Shown here: piece after piece, positions 41,411-49,282 of the stretch
Position numbering within the stretch: position 1 is the stretch's first letter
How the letters are laid out: the number at the start of each line of letters is the position of its first letter
Notes under the pieces: generated by a model
Told to the model about the DNA's origin: nothing
The model's database searches: none
The model's input: only the letters and a program-made list of their open reading frames with translations
Position numbers and translations under genes: made by a program
NCBI GenBank assembly: GCA_041686915.1
Contig: JAWLDB010000005.1
Span: 1-49,366, forward strand
Direction: 5' to 3'
DNA: 49,366 bases
Origin: JAWLDB01 sp041686915
GTDB taxonomy: Bacteria; Bacillota; UBA994; UBA5500

Positions 41411-41475
41411 TTGTGCACAACGTGTTGCACAATAGATAGTGGCGTGCTATAATGTGTTCACAATTATGTGCACAA
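41411..41475 (+). promoter_or_regulatory. Four TTGTGCACAA-like boxes, candidate fab operator
   Basis: Boxes end at 41420 (TTGTGCACAA), 41432 (TGTTGCACAA), 41463 (TGTTCACAA) and 41475 (TGTGCACAA). Within each pair the ends are 12 bp apart; the two pairs are 43 bp apart. The first pair covers the -35 region and the second lies between the -10 and the fabH SD. The motif is unlike the FapR site I know (TTAGTACC-type). The regulator is unidentified. Confidence 0.6.
41425..41453 (+). promoter_or_regulatory. Promoter of the fab operon
   Basis: TTGCAC (41425-41430), 17-nt spacer, perfect TATAAT (41448-41453), 35 bp ahead of fabH. Confidence 0.85.
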
Positions 41476-41487
41476 GGAGGCGTCCCG

Positions 41488-42465
41488 ATGCAGGATATTG
41501 GAATACTCGGTTTGGGACATTACCTGCCGGGCCAGGTGCTGACAAACACTGACATGGAGAAGCTGGTGGAAACCAGCGATGAATGGATACGCAGCAGAAC
41601 CGGTATTTCTGCCCGACGCCAGGCAGCCGAAACAGAGGCTACTTCCGACCTGGCCCTGCAGGCATCAAAACAAGCCATGCAGGACGCCGGAATCACCGCA
41701 GAAGAGCTCGACCTGATAATTGTCGCCACGGTTACACCGGATATGGCGTTTCCCTCAACTGCTTGCATCCTTCAGGCTGCTCTTGGAGCCAAGCGGGCTG
41801 CAGCTTTCGACGTCAGTGCTGCATGCACCGGGTTCATCTACGCAATCACTTTGGCCCATTCCTTGATCAGCCAGGGTGTATACAGGTACTGCCTGGTAGT
41901 AGGGGCTGAGACTCTCAGCCGCATAACAAACTTCTCAGACCGTAACACGTGCGTCCTCTTTGGGGATGGAGCAGGAGCGGCAGTCATCGGTCCCAGCTCA
42001 CGCCGCAAGCTGTTGGCATTTGAACTGGGGGCTGACGGAACCGGCTCCGACTTGCTCAAGCAGCCAGCTGGAGGCTCACGCCTGCCAGCCACCAGCGATA
42101 CAGTGGCTGAAGGCAAACATTTTATTCATATGGAAGGGCAGGAAGTTTTCAAATTCGCCATTTCCAAGATGCCTGAGGTAACCTCCTCTCTATTGAGCAA
42201 ACAGGGGCTAACAATTGAGCAACTCAATTGGTTGGTGCCCCACCAGGCGAATCGGCGGATTATAGAGTCGGCCGCCAAGCGCTTGGGGCATCCAATCGAG
42301 CGCACGGTCGTAAACCTGCAGGATTATGGCAATATGTCCTCAGCATCAATCCCCGTAGCTTTGTCCGAGGCGGCTGCGGCCGGCGTATTCGCATCAGGCG
42401 ATAAAGTCATCCTGGTCGGCTTCGGCGGGGGTTTGACCTGGGGGGCAACCTTAATTGAATGGTAA
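41488..42465 (+). CDS. fabH: Beta-ketoacyl-ACP synthase III
   Basis: 325 residues from ATG 41488; AAGGAGG at 41474-41480 decides the start. Triad: C113 (SAACTGFIYA), H in VPHQANRRI, N in GNMSSASIPVAL. It condenses acetyl-CoA (or branched acyl-CoA) with malonyl-ACP to start fatty acid synthesis. First gene of a six-gene fab operon. The operator-like box 4 touches its SD. Confidence 0.96.
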   Translation: MQDIGILGLGHYLPGQVLTNTDMEKLVETSDEWIRSRTGISARRQAAETEATSDLALQASKQAMQDAGITAEELDLIIVATVTPDMAFPSTACILQAALGAKRAAAFDVSAACTGFIYAITLAHSLISQGVYRYCLVVGAETLSRITNFSDRNTCVLFGDGAGAAVIGPSSRRKLLAFELGADGTGSDLLKQPAGGSRLPATSDTVAEGKHFIHMEGQEVFKFAISKMPEVTSSLLSKQGLTIEQLNWLVPHQANRRIIESAAKRLGHPIERTVVNLQDYGNMSSASIPVALSEAAAAGVFASGDKVILVGFGGGLTWGATLIEW

Positions 42466-42479
42466 GGGGTGGTAGCTTG

Positions 42480-43427
42480 TTGACTACTGCTGTAACACGC
42501 CTACTAGGCGTTGATTATCCGATTATCCAGGGTGGCATGGCCTGGGTTGCTACAGCCGAGCTAGCCGCTGCTGTCTCTGAGGCAGGCGGGCTAGGGGTCA
42601 TTGGGGCGGGGAATGCGCCTGCCGACTATGTGGCTGCTGAGATCAAACGGGCGCGTGAACTGACTAAAAAGCCAATCGGTGTCAATGTTATGCTCATGTC
42701 GCCGCACGCCGAGCAGGTTCTGCAAACTGTTTGTGACTTGCGGGTGCCGGTCGTGACGACTGGAGCCGGTAACCCTGGTCCCTATGTCGCGCAACTCCAG
42801 GCGTATGGTATCAAAATCCTGCCCGTTGTTTCCTCTGTGGCCCTAGCCAAGCGTCTGGCGCGTCTTGGTGTTGATGGCCTGATTGCCGAGGGTTGGGAGG
42901 CGGGTGGACATATTGGGGATATCAGCACCATGGCATTGGTGCCGCAGATAGTAGACGCAGTGCAGCTGCCGGTGATCGCCGCAGGCGGCATCGCCGATGC
43001 GCGGGGGGTCGTGGCTGCGTTCGCTTTGGGTGCTGAGGGTGTGCAACTCGGAACCAGATTCGTTTGCGCAACAGAGTGTGCTGTTCATGCACATTACAAG
43101 CAGGCTATTGTCCAGGCTGGCGACCGGGATGCGGTTGTCTCCGGTCTTTCTACCGGCCATCCGGTCAGGTCATTGAAGAACAGGTTTACCAGACAGCTCG
43201 CAGACATGGAAAAGCAGGGTACTCCAATGGAGCAACTGGAATCCTTCGGCGCTGGTCGTCTGCGCAGTGCAGTCTTGGATGGGGATATAACTCACGGTTC
43301 TGTTATGGCTGGTCAGTCAGCCGGGTTGGTCAAACAGACGGCTAGCGCTCAAGAAATCATTCAGGAGATTGTGCAAGGTGTTAAGGAGATCGCCTGGCGT
43401 GTGGAGGGATTACTATGCCAAAACTAG
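42480..43427 (+). CDS. fabK: Enoyl-ACP reductase II (FMN)
   Basis: 315 residues. TTG 42480 is preferred with AAGGGGTGG 7 nt upstream, starting MTTAVTRLLGVDYPIIQGGM as FabK does; TTG 42477 is possible, and ATG 42459 overlaps fabH. The 2-nitropropane-dioxygenase-like TIM barrel shows GGMAWVA, GAGNPGPYV, AEGWEAGGHIG, AAGGIADARG, LGTRFVCATE and GQSAGLV. It performs the last reduction in each elongation round. No fabI is in the window. Its end overlaps fabD by 13 nt. Confidence 0.95.
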   Translation: MTTAVTRLLGVDYPIIQGGMAWVATAELAAAVSEAGGLGVIGAGNAPADYVAAEIKRARELTKKPIGVNVMLMSPHAEQVLQTVCDLRVPVVTTGAGNPGPYVAQLQAYGIKILPVVSSVALAKRLARLGVDGLIAEGWEAGGHIGDISTMALVPQIVDAVQLPVIAAGGIADARGVVAAFALGAEGVQLGTRFVCATECAVHAHYKQAIVQAGDRDAVVSGLSTGHPVRSLKNRFTRQLADMEKQGTPMEQLESFGAGRLRSAVLDGDITHGSVMAGQSAGLVKQTASAQEIIQEIVQGVKEIAWRVEGLLCQN

Positions 43428-44374
43428 CGGTACTGTTTCCTGGGCAGGGGGCGCAGGAAGTAGGTATGGGTCAGGACCTGAAGGAGCTGTACCCAGAATC
43501 ATACAACACCTATCTGCAGGCCGATCAGGCTCTTGGATTTACCCTGTCTGAACTCGTAGAGAAGGGTCCGGCACAAGAGCTGAACTTGACGCCGTATACA
43601 CAGCCGGCAATTTTAGCTACATCGCTTGCCTACTGGCGTGCATGGCAAGAACATGGTGTGAAAGCAGATGCAGCCCTGGGACTGAGCCTGGGTGAATACT
43701 CAGCATTGGCAGCTGTCGGTGCGCTGCCCTTCGAGGACGCCGTTCGCCTTGTGCATGAAAGAGGTAAGGCAATGGACAATGCCTACCCAGCGAATCAAGG
43801 GGCTGTTGTTGTCGTGCTCGGCCTGGAGCGTGACATTGTCCAGTCTATTTGTGAGGAAGAAGCTCGGGTTGGCTCCTGGGTGCAGGCTGCTAACTTCAAC
43901 AGTCCTGGTCAGGTTGTGATTGCTGGTGATAAGGATGCTGTCGAGCGTGCAGGTACTAAGCTGCAGGCAGCCGGTGCCAAGAGGCTGTTGCCGCTTCCAG
44001 TCAGTGCACCTTTTCACACCAACTTGCTGAAGCCGGCTAGCGAAGCCTTTGAGCCTTACCTGCAGCGCGCAGGATTTAAGCTTCCGCAGGTACCAGTATT
44101 CAGCAATGTTACTGGCAGCACCTACCAAAGTGTTGCAGAGCTTAGGCAATTGCTAGCCAGGCAAATCAGTGAACCGATTGAGTTTCAGCGTGGCATAGAG
44201 GCCTTGGTGAATGACGGCTACCGACACTTCCTGGAGCTGGGTCCGGGTAGCACCGTCGGAGGTATGGTTAAGAAGATCAGTCGTGAGGCCATCATCTATA
44301 GAGCCGCAACTGCGGCAGACATTGCGACCGTTGCAGACAAAATCAAAGAAGAGATTGGGGGCAGGGGAGCATGA
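43415..44374 (+). CDS. fabD: Malonyl-CoA:ACP transacylase
   Basis: 319 residues, ATG start inside the 3' end of fabK with GGAGGG upstream. Opens LAVLFPGQGAQEVGMG. Catalytic serine in GLSLGEYSALAA, with the arginine/histidine positions ERGKAM and VSAPFHT. It loads malonyl groups onto ACP. ATGA overlap with fabG. Confidence 0.97.
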   Translation: MPKLAVLFPGQGAQEVGMGQDLKELYPESYNTYLQADQALGFTLSELVEKGPAQELNLTPYTQPAILATSLAYWRAWQEHGVKADAALGLSLGEYSALAAVGALPFEDAVRLVHERGKAMDNAYPANQGAVVVVLGLERDIVQSICEEEARVGSWVQAANFNSPGQVVIAGDKDAVERAGTKLQAAGAKRLLPLPVSAPFHTNLLKPASEAFEPYLQRAGFKLPQVPVFSNVTGSTYQSVAELRQLLARQISEPIEFQRGIEALVNDGYRHFLELGPGSTVGGMVKKISREAIIYRAATAADIATVADKIKEEIGGRGA

Positions 44375-45117
44375 CAACACGTCCAGTAGCGTTAGTGACG
44401 GGCTCTACCGGTGCCTTGGGCATGGCCATAGTTCGCAGGCTTGCAGCCGACGGTTACGACCTGGCTATACACCACCAGAGTGAGCGGTCATTGGGAATTG
44501 CGACACAGTTGGTTGAGGAATTTACAGCTATTGGCGTGCGGGCTGTGCCCATAGCAGCTAACCTGCTCGATAGTGCTCAAATCACCGCAATGTTCAACCA
44601 GATCAAGGCAGAGTTTGGGCGCATTGACCTCTTGGTTAATAACGCGGGTATCACTAAAGACCAACTCTTGGTGCGTATGCGCGAAGAAGATTTCGAACAG
44701 GTGCTGGCTGTCAACCTAAAAGCTGCCTTCCTTTGCACCCAGCAGGCTGCTTTGCAGATGATGCGCCAGCGCAGTGGTTCTATTATCAATATCGCGTCAG
44801 TAGCTGGCCAGTTAGGTACTTATGGGCAGGCCAACTACGCCGCTTCAAAAGCTGGCTTGATTGCCTTGACCAAGACGAGTGCCCGCGAATTAGCCGGTCG
44901 GAACGTGACAGTTAATGCAGTTGCTCCTGGATTCATCGAGACCGGTCTTACTTCTAAGCTAACCGAAGAACAGCGTAAGGCATATGTGGAACAGGTGCCA
45001 CTCAAGCGGCCGGGTACTGCTGACGATGTCGCCCATGCTGTTGCCTTTCTAGCCGATCCTCGATCCCGTTACATCACAGGTCAGGTCCTCGCCATAAATG
45101 GCGGACTGCATATGTAG
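44371..45117 (+). CDS. fabG: 3-oxoacyl-ACP reductase
   Basis: 248 residues, ATG overlapping the fabD stop (ATGA). Short-chain dehydrogenase: nucleotide loop TGSTGALGMAI, NNAG motif, S (NIASVAGQLG) and YxxxK (NYAASKAG), C-terminal GQVLAINGGLHM. It uses NADPH to reduce the ketoacyl-ACP. The last residues (INGGLHM) are the usual end. Confidence 0.97.
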   Translation: MTTRPVALVTGSTGALGMAIVRRLAADGYDLAIHHQSERSLGIATQLVEEFTAIGVRAVPIAANLLDSAQITAMFNQIKAEFGRIDLLVNNAGITKDQLLVRMREEDFEQVLAVNLKAAFLCTQQAALQMMRQRSGSIINIASVAGQLGTYGQANYAASKAGLIALTKTSARELAGRNVTVNAVAPGFIETGLTSKLTEEQRKAYVEQVPLKRPGTADDVAHAVAFLADPRSRYITGQVLAINGGLHM

Positions 45118-45143
45118 TCATCATTAAAGGAGGTGAAAAAGAG

Positions 45144-45374
45144 ATGAACAACATTGAAAAGATCATCGGCCTGGTTGCTGATCAGCTCGGGCTGGACGCG
45201 CAGGACATCACTCCAGAGTCCAACATCAAAGACGATCTGGGCGCTGATTCTCTGGATATGGTTGAGTTGGTGATGAAGCTGGAGGAAGAGTTCGGCCTGA
45301 AGATTGCCGAGGAAGAACTGCAGAAGATCACCACCATCCAAGAGATTGCCAACTATATTGCAAACCAGGCATAA
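45144..45374 (+). CDS. acpP: Acyl carrier protein
   Basis: 76 residues, ATG start after AAAGGAGGTGA. The phosphopantetheine serine is in GADSLDMVELVMKLEEEFG. Acidic four-helix protein of standard length. Carries the growing acyl chain between the Fab enzymes encoded around it. Confidence 0.98.
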   Translation: MNNIEKIIGLVADQLGLDAQDITPESNIKDDLGADSLDMVELVMKLEEEFGLKIAEEELQKITTIQEIANYIANQA

Positions 45375-45389
45375 ACGGGGGTTAGGTCA

Positions 45390-46622
45390 ATGTCTAGAGT
45401 ATTGATTACCGGAATAGGAATGGTCACTCCTGTTGGGATTGGCAATGGTGAGGTTTGGCAGAGTTTGAAAGCCGGTGTGTCCGGGGTCGGGCCAATCACA
45501 CGGTTTGATGCCAGCGAATATGCAACTCGCATAGCGGCGGAGGTCAAGGACTTCAAACCTGAAGAGTTCATGGATAAGAAAGAAGCTAGACGGACAGACA
45601 GGTTTGTGCAGTTTGCTGTCGCTGCCGCCAAACTTGCTGTGGATGACAGCGGACTTCCGTTGGACTCAGTGGATAAAACCCGTGTGGGAGTTGTGATCAG
45701 CTCTGGTATCGGCGGGATTGAAACCTTGGAGACGCAGCACAAGCTTTTGTTGGAGAAGGGTCCGTCACGGGTCAGCCCTTTTCTAATCCCCATGATGATT
45801 GGCAATATGGCTTCAGGCCAAGTTGCTATGAACTTCGGATTTCAGGGGCCTGCCAACAATCTGGTGTCAGCTTGTGCGAGCGGAGGGCAGGCGATTGGCG
45901 ATGCTCTTCGTATGCTTCAGCGTGGTGAGGTTGATGTGGTTCTAGCTGGTGGCAGCGAGGCGGCTATTACTCCAATCGGCGTTGCAGGCTTCTGTTCTGC
46001 GCGTGCAATGAGCACGCGTAATGATGATCCTGCCCGTGCATCTCGACCATTTGAACGGGATCGCGACGGCTTCGTAATGGGCGAAGGGTCGGCAGTTGTT
46101 GTGCTTGAGACTGAGGAGCACGCTATGAAGCGTCAGGCTCGTGCCTATGCAGAGCTAGCCGGCTATGCAGTCACTAATGATGCATATCATGTGACAGCGC
46201 CTCATCCAGAAGCAGCTGGAGCAACCCGCTGTCTGCTGCTTGCTTTACAGGATGCAGGTCTCAAGCCGGAAGACGTCGATTATATCAATGCTCATGGCAC
46301 ATCGACCGACCTTAACGACAAGTTGGAGACGTTAGCCATTCGCAAGGCGTTTGGCGCGCATGCGGACAAATTAGCTGTGAGCTCGACCAAGTCGATGCTA
46401 GGACATCTGCTGGGGGCTGCCGGTGCTGTGGAGTTAGCCGCAACAGCTTGGTCCATCTATGAGGGATATGTCCATCCAACCATAAACTATCAGAATGCCG
46501 ACCCTGAATGCGATCTGGACTATGTTCCTAACGAGGGTAGGCAGATTACTGTGAGGGCAGCATTGTCTAACTCTTTAGGTTTTGGTGGGCATAACTGCAC
46601 ACTGGCGGTCAAGAAGCTGTAG
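45390..46622 (+). CDS. fabF: Beta-ketoacyl-ACP synthase II
   Basis: 410 residues, ATG start 16 nt after acpP. Catalytic cysteine in VSACASGGQAIGDA; histidines in NAHGTSTDLNDKLE and KSMLGHLLGAAGA; end FGGHNCTLAVKKL. Carries out elongating condensations. Last gene of the operon, followed by a strong terminator. fabZ and acc genes are absent here and must lie elsewhere. Confidence 0.97.
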   Translation: MSRVLITGIGMVTPVGIGNGEVWQSLKAGVSGVGPITRFDASEYATRIAAEVKDFKPEEFMDKKEARRTDRFVQFAVAAAKLAVDDSGLPLDSVDKTRVGVVISSGIGGIETLETQHKLLLEKGPSRVSPFLIPMMIGNMASGQVAMNFGFQGPANNLVSACASGGQAIGDALRMLQRGEVDVVLAGGSEAAITPIGVAGFCSARAMSTRNDDPARASRPFERDRDGFVMGEGSAVVVLETEEHAMKRQARAYAELAGYAVTNDAYHVTAPHPEAAGATRCLLLALQDAGLKPEDVDYINAHGTSTDLNDKLETLAIRKAFGAHADKLAVSSTKSMLGHLLGAAGAVELAATAWSIYEGYVHPTINYQNADPECDLDYVPNEGRQITVRAALSNSLGFGGHNCTLAVKKL

Positions 46623-46630
46623 TTTGAACT

Positions 46631-46667
46631 GAAGCATGGCCGGTGTAGGCCATGCTTCTTGTTTTTT
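46631..46667 (+). terminator. Terminator of the fab operon
   Basis: GAAGCATGGCC and GGCCATGCTTC, 11-bp stem, 6-nt loop, then TTGTTTTTT. Confidence 0.93.
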
Positions 46668-46711
46668 GCTACCGTACTGGATTAGAATGTAAGAGAGGCA
46701 CCATGGCCGCA

Positions 46712-46726
46712 GAGTAGGATGGTCAG
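46712..46726 (+). promoter_or_regulatory. Partial copy of the iscR-leader box before HTH gene
   Basis: GAGTAGGATGGTCAG is identical to 15 nt of IscR-like box 2 (18036-18050) and continues GT, which completes the AGGT half expected of the motif. It lies 34 bp before the HTH gene. A 15-nt match can occur by chance in a window this size. Confidence 0.3.
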
Positions 46727-46759
46727 GTTTGCAGACCCGAGGATAAGGGGTGGTTTTAG

Positions 46760-47290
46760 ATGGACTTCATACGCATAGGTGACAAGCTGGTCAGTAGAGA
46801 CCGTATCATTCACATGATAGACAAAATCTTGGACAAGCGCGTGGCAGGCGCATCACAGCAAGAGGTTGCCAACGATCTAGGGGTTGACCGTAGCTTTGTC
46901 TCGCGGCTTGAGTCTTTGGGTGAAGTGCGCAAAGGTGGCAAGATCGCCTTGATTGGATTTCCGGTTGCGAATAAGGCTGAGTTGGAACAGGTGTGTGAAG
47001 AGTATGGCGTGGATTATACTCTGTTGCTGACAGATCAGGAACGCTGGCGTCTGGCCAATGAGTCCACCGGAACCAATCTGATTAACGAGTTAATGCGATT
47101 ACTAGCTTTGATTCGATCTCACGACACAATTATCTTCGTTGGATCCAATATGCGTATCAAGCTGGCAGAAGCGCTAACCGATAAGCAGCTTATACCGATA
47201 CATATCGGTGAGTCTCCAATCCAAGGAGACAAGTACGTGGATCCTGAAGAGTTGCGCACAATCCTGGCTGGGCTCAGAGGTAGGGAGTAA
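46760..47290 (+). CDS. Helix-turn-helix protein of unknown function
   Basis: 176 residues, ATG start with GGGGTGG. A helix-turn-helix is seen at about 32-52 (ASQQEVANDLGVDRSFVSR), after an N-terminal helix. The remainder has alternating beta/alpha segments: KIALIGFPVANKAELE, VDYTLLL, DTIIFVGSNMRIKLAEAL and LIPIHIGESPIQ, resembling a Rossmann-like ligand domain. Likely a DNA-binding regulator, ligand unknown. It is separated from fabF by a terminator and 35-bp upstream carries a partial IscR-like box. The next gene follows after a 73-nt gap. Confidence 0.72.
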   Translation: MDFIRIGDKLVSRDRIIHMIDKILDKRVAGASQQEVANDLGVDRSFVSRLESLGEVRKGGKIALIGFPVANKAELEQVCEEYGVDYTLLLTDQERWRLANESTGTNLINELMRLLALIRSHDTIIFVGSNMRIKLAEALTDKQLIPIHIGESPIQGDKYVDPEELRTILAGLRGRE

Positions 47291-47318
47291 TCTAATCAGT
47301 CGAACGTAACGTCATTAT

Positions 47319-47352
47319 CCCCCCGTGCAGGGCATAAAGCTTGCATGGGGGG
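47319..47352 (+). promoter_or_regulatory. Hairpin hiding the SD of the next gene
   Basis: CCCCCCGTGCA (47319-47329) pairs with TGCATGGGGGG (47342-47352) over 11 positions, one of them G-U, around a 12-nt loop. The GGGGGG strand is part of the ribosome binding site (GGGGGGTG) for ATG 47364, so folding would block translation. Confidence 0.6.
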
Positions 47353-47363
47353 TGTTTGCTTCT

Positions 47364-48308
47364 ATGGATGTTTCAGTCACGTACGCTCAATGCCTGTCTG
47401 GACAGAGGTGGAAGCTATATTCTCCGTGGACAAAGCTAATGCCTCATACAGTGCTTGATCAGTTAGGTCATCGCTTACCATTGCGCCAGATTTGGCAGGG
47501 CGGCATCAGTTGTGGGGACGTGGCGGCCTCGCTCACAGTTATAGGAGGTCATCCTGAGGCTCAGTGGGCTAACCAGAATCTTGACGCAAGGGGCTGGTAT
47601 GTCGCCTCTAATACCTTGAGCATTGTGAAGAGGCGTCAGGACATCATCCGCGGTCAGTTACTGGCTGTTACGTTAGTTGCCGACCTGCTGCCGACAATTG
47701 CGCAGGAGCTAAGGGTATACCCTCATCAGTTGTCGGTCGGGCTTGCTGTGGCAGATGCCGCTGCTAGTTACTGGATAGCTGGCTTGGAGTATGCTGTAAG
47801 AAGTATCACCTTGCTCGGTACACCCAAACAACGCAACATGCCATTGGGCCAAAGCGGACTAGCTGTTCGACAACTCCAGGCAGGTAGCCTGGCTTTGGAC
47901 GTTGACGTCTTAATAGTTGCTCCAGAGTGCCTATCGTGGACCACCGGCCTATCGTTACGGCGCAGAACAGCAGTAATCATTACAGATGGCTCTGCCTGTG
48001 CAGATTTCATAGGTTGTTCTTCGGTTGCATTTCAAGTGTATCATCCTGCTGAGCTGCCTCACGAACTGCTAGCTGGACCAGGAGACCTGCTGCCCCTCAG
48101 CGAGGCATTGGTTTTGTCCTCATATTTGGCTATAAGCCGCTCAATCTGGTCTATCAGGCTTCCTCAGCAATTATCACTTGTGCGCAGGGCACTAGACTGG
48201 AGCGAGTGGGGCTGGAAGTGGGAACTTGGAACCGTAGACGATGCGGGTCAGGTGGTGCCGAAAACAGGCTCAGAAACCCACGGTGTCAGTGTCGTAAAAC
48301 ACATTTGA
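47364..48308 (+). CDS. Protein of unknown function (314 aa)
   Basis: 314 residues. ATG 47364 is chosen with GGGGGGTG 9 nt upstream; the open frame starts 13 codons earlier, inside the hairpin. No signal peptide. Two loose halves: residues ~1-110 with WQGGISCGDVAASLTVIGG and a helical part, then ~130-230 with beta/alpha features (LAVADAAASYWIAGLEYAV, VDVLIVAPECLSW, AVIITDGSACADFIG), reminiscent of a nucleotide- or phosphosugar-binding fold. Cysteines are scattered. No family recognised. Probably one transcript with the HTH gene, with translation controlled by the hairpin. Confidence 0.65.
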   Translation: MDVSVTYAQCLSGQRWKLYSPWTKLMPHTVLDQLGHRLPLRQIWQGGISCGDVAASLTVIGGHPEAQWANQNLDARGWYVASNTLSIVKRRQDIIRGQLLAVTLVADLLPTIAQELRVYPHQLSVGLAVADAAASYWIAGLEYAVRSITLLGTPKQRNMPLGQSGLAVRQLQAGSLALDVDVLIVAPECLSWTTGLSLRRRTAVIITDGSACADFIGCSSVAFQVYHPAELPHELLAGPGDLLPLSEALVLSSYLAISRSIWSIRLPQQLSLVRRALDWSEWGWKWELGTVDDAGQVVPKTGSETHGVSVVKHI

Positions 48309-48334
48309 CAAGAAAAGGAACGACTCCTTATAAT
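48305..48334 (+). promoter_or_regulatory. Promoter of greA
   Basis: Consensus TTGACA (48305-48310), 18-nt spacer, perfect TATAAT (48329-48334). It starts inside the stop region of the upstream gene and lies about 280 bp ahead of greA. Confidence 0.85.
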
Positions 48335-48341
48335 ATATTGA

Positions 48342-48615
48342 ACAGTTGCGTCAAGCACTGAGGGCAGCTTCGGCTTCCTCAGTGCTTGTATTGGTCCAAA
48401 GGAAAACATGGCTGATTGCTACTCGCCAAATCGCATAGTTTGTCTGCAAAGTTCATATCATAAAGCACACCGGGAATGCTCAGATATGGACAGTTTTTTC
48501 AGCTGCTCCGGGCATACATATTTGTGAGACAGCGATATACATATTAAACAATGGCTTGGCGGTCTTCCGTGGGCCTTTTAATATGTAGCAGCCATGCAGT
48601 AAAGGAGAGAGAATA
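48342..48615 (+). ncRNA. Long structured leader of greA
   Basis: About 275 nt of leader, no gene. CAAGCACTGAGG (48352-48363) pairs with CCTCAGTGCTTG (48377-48388); the loop nests AGC-TTCG-GCT, a stable UUCG tetraloop. A second, G-U-rich stem at 48553-48575 is followed by TTTT. ATACATATT occurs twice near 48506-48546. No riboswitch class is recognised. The SD is AAAGGAGAGAG near 48601. Confidence 0.45.
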
Positions 48616-49092
48616 ATGTCAGAGAAAGAAGTTTTGCTTTCGGCGGAAGGGCTAAAGAAACTCGAAAATGAGTTGCACTATCTCAAAACACAAAAGCGTA
48701 AGGAAGTTGCTGAACGAATTAAGACAGCAATTGAGTTTGGCGATATCAGTGAGAACTCAGAATATGATGATGCAAAAAACGAGCAAGCTTTTGTTGAAAG
48801 CCGCATCGTTGCCCTCGAGAAGAGTCTGCGCAATGTCCGCATCATCGACGACAGTGACATCGCGTTGGATCATGTCAGCGTAGGAACAAAGGTGCTGCTA
48901 AAGGATCTCGAGTTTGGTGATGAGATTGAGTACACCATAGTAGGTTCGCCTGAAGCTAACCCGATGACATTCCGCATCTCCAATGAGTCCCCAGTTGGTA
49001 AAGCTCTCATCGGTCATCGAGTGGGAGATGTGGTAGAGGTTCAAGTCCCGGCCGGTATACTTAAGTACGAAGTCATAGCAATTAATCGCTAG
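48616..49092 (+). CDS. greA: Transcription elongation factor GreA
   Basis: 158 residues, ATG start after AAAGGAGAG. N-terminal coiled coil (~1-75) with the catalytic acidic tip in GDISENSEYDDAKNEQ (D and E that position Mg2+ in RNA polymerase), then the FKBP-like globular domain (SVGTKVLLKDLEFGDEIEY ... SPVGKALIGHRVGDVVEV). It rescues backtracked RNA polymerase by stimulating transcript cleavage. Standard length. The gene has its own promoter and a long leader. Confidence 0.97.
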   Translation: MSEKEVLLSAEGLKKLENELHYLKTQKRKEVAERIKTAIEFGDISENSEYDDAKNEQAFVESRIVALEKSLRNVRIIDDSDIALDHVSVGTKVLLKDLEFGDEIEYTIVGSPEANPMTFRISNESPVGKALIGHRVGDVVEVQVPAGILKYEVIAINR

Positions 49093-49099
49093 CTATCAC

Positions 49100-49136
49100 A
49101 GAAGGCATGGGCTTTACGGTCTGTGCCTTCTTCTTG
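49100..49136 (+). terminator. Terminator of greA
   Basis: AGAAGGCA (49100-49107) and TGCCTTCT (49124-49131), followed by TCTTG. Long loop, moderate T run. Confidence 0.6.
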
Positions 49137-49173
49137 AGTAAGCCGATGCAGTGGCTGTGGTAGAAAATTCATC

Positions 49174-49203
49174 TTGCCAAGGTCATGTCTAACTTGGTAT
49201 ATT
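49174..49203 (+). promoter_or_regulatory. Upstream promoter (P1) of presumed rRNA operon
   Basis: TTGCCA (49174-49179), 18-nt spacer, TATATT (49198-49203). It lies 79 bp upstream of the stronger P2. Confidence 0.5.
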
Positions 49204-49252
49204 ATTTGAGCGGCACCGCTGCTGTGACAGTACTGCACTCTTTTAAACGGGG

Positions 49253-49282
49253 TTGACAGGCTGTGGCGGGCTATGCTAAGAT
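49253..49282 (+). promoter_or_regulatory. Downstream promoter (P2) of presumed rRNA operon
   Basis: TTGACA (49253-49258), 18-nt spacer, TAAGAT (49277-49282). Tandem promoters are usual for Firmicute rRNA operons. Confidence 0.75.

Noticed and set aside
42480..43427. FabK as evidence of acquired resistance
   Set aside because: FabK is a normal chromosomal reductase in many Firmicutes and sits in a native fab operon.
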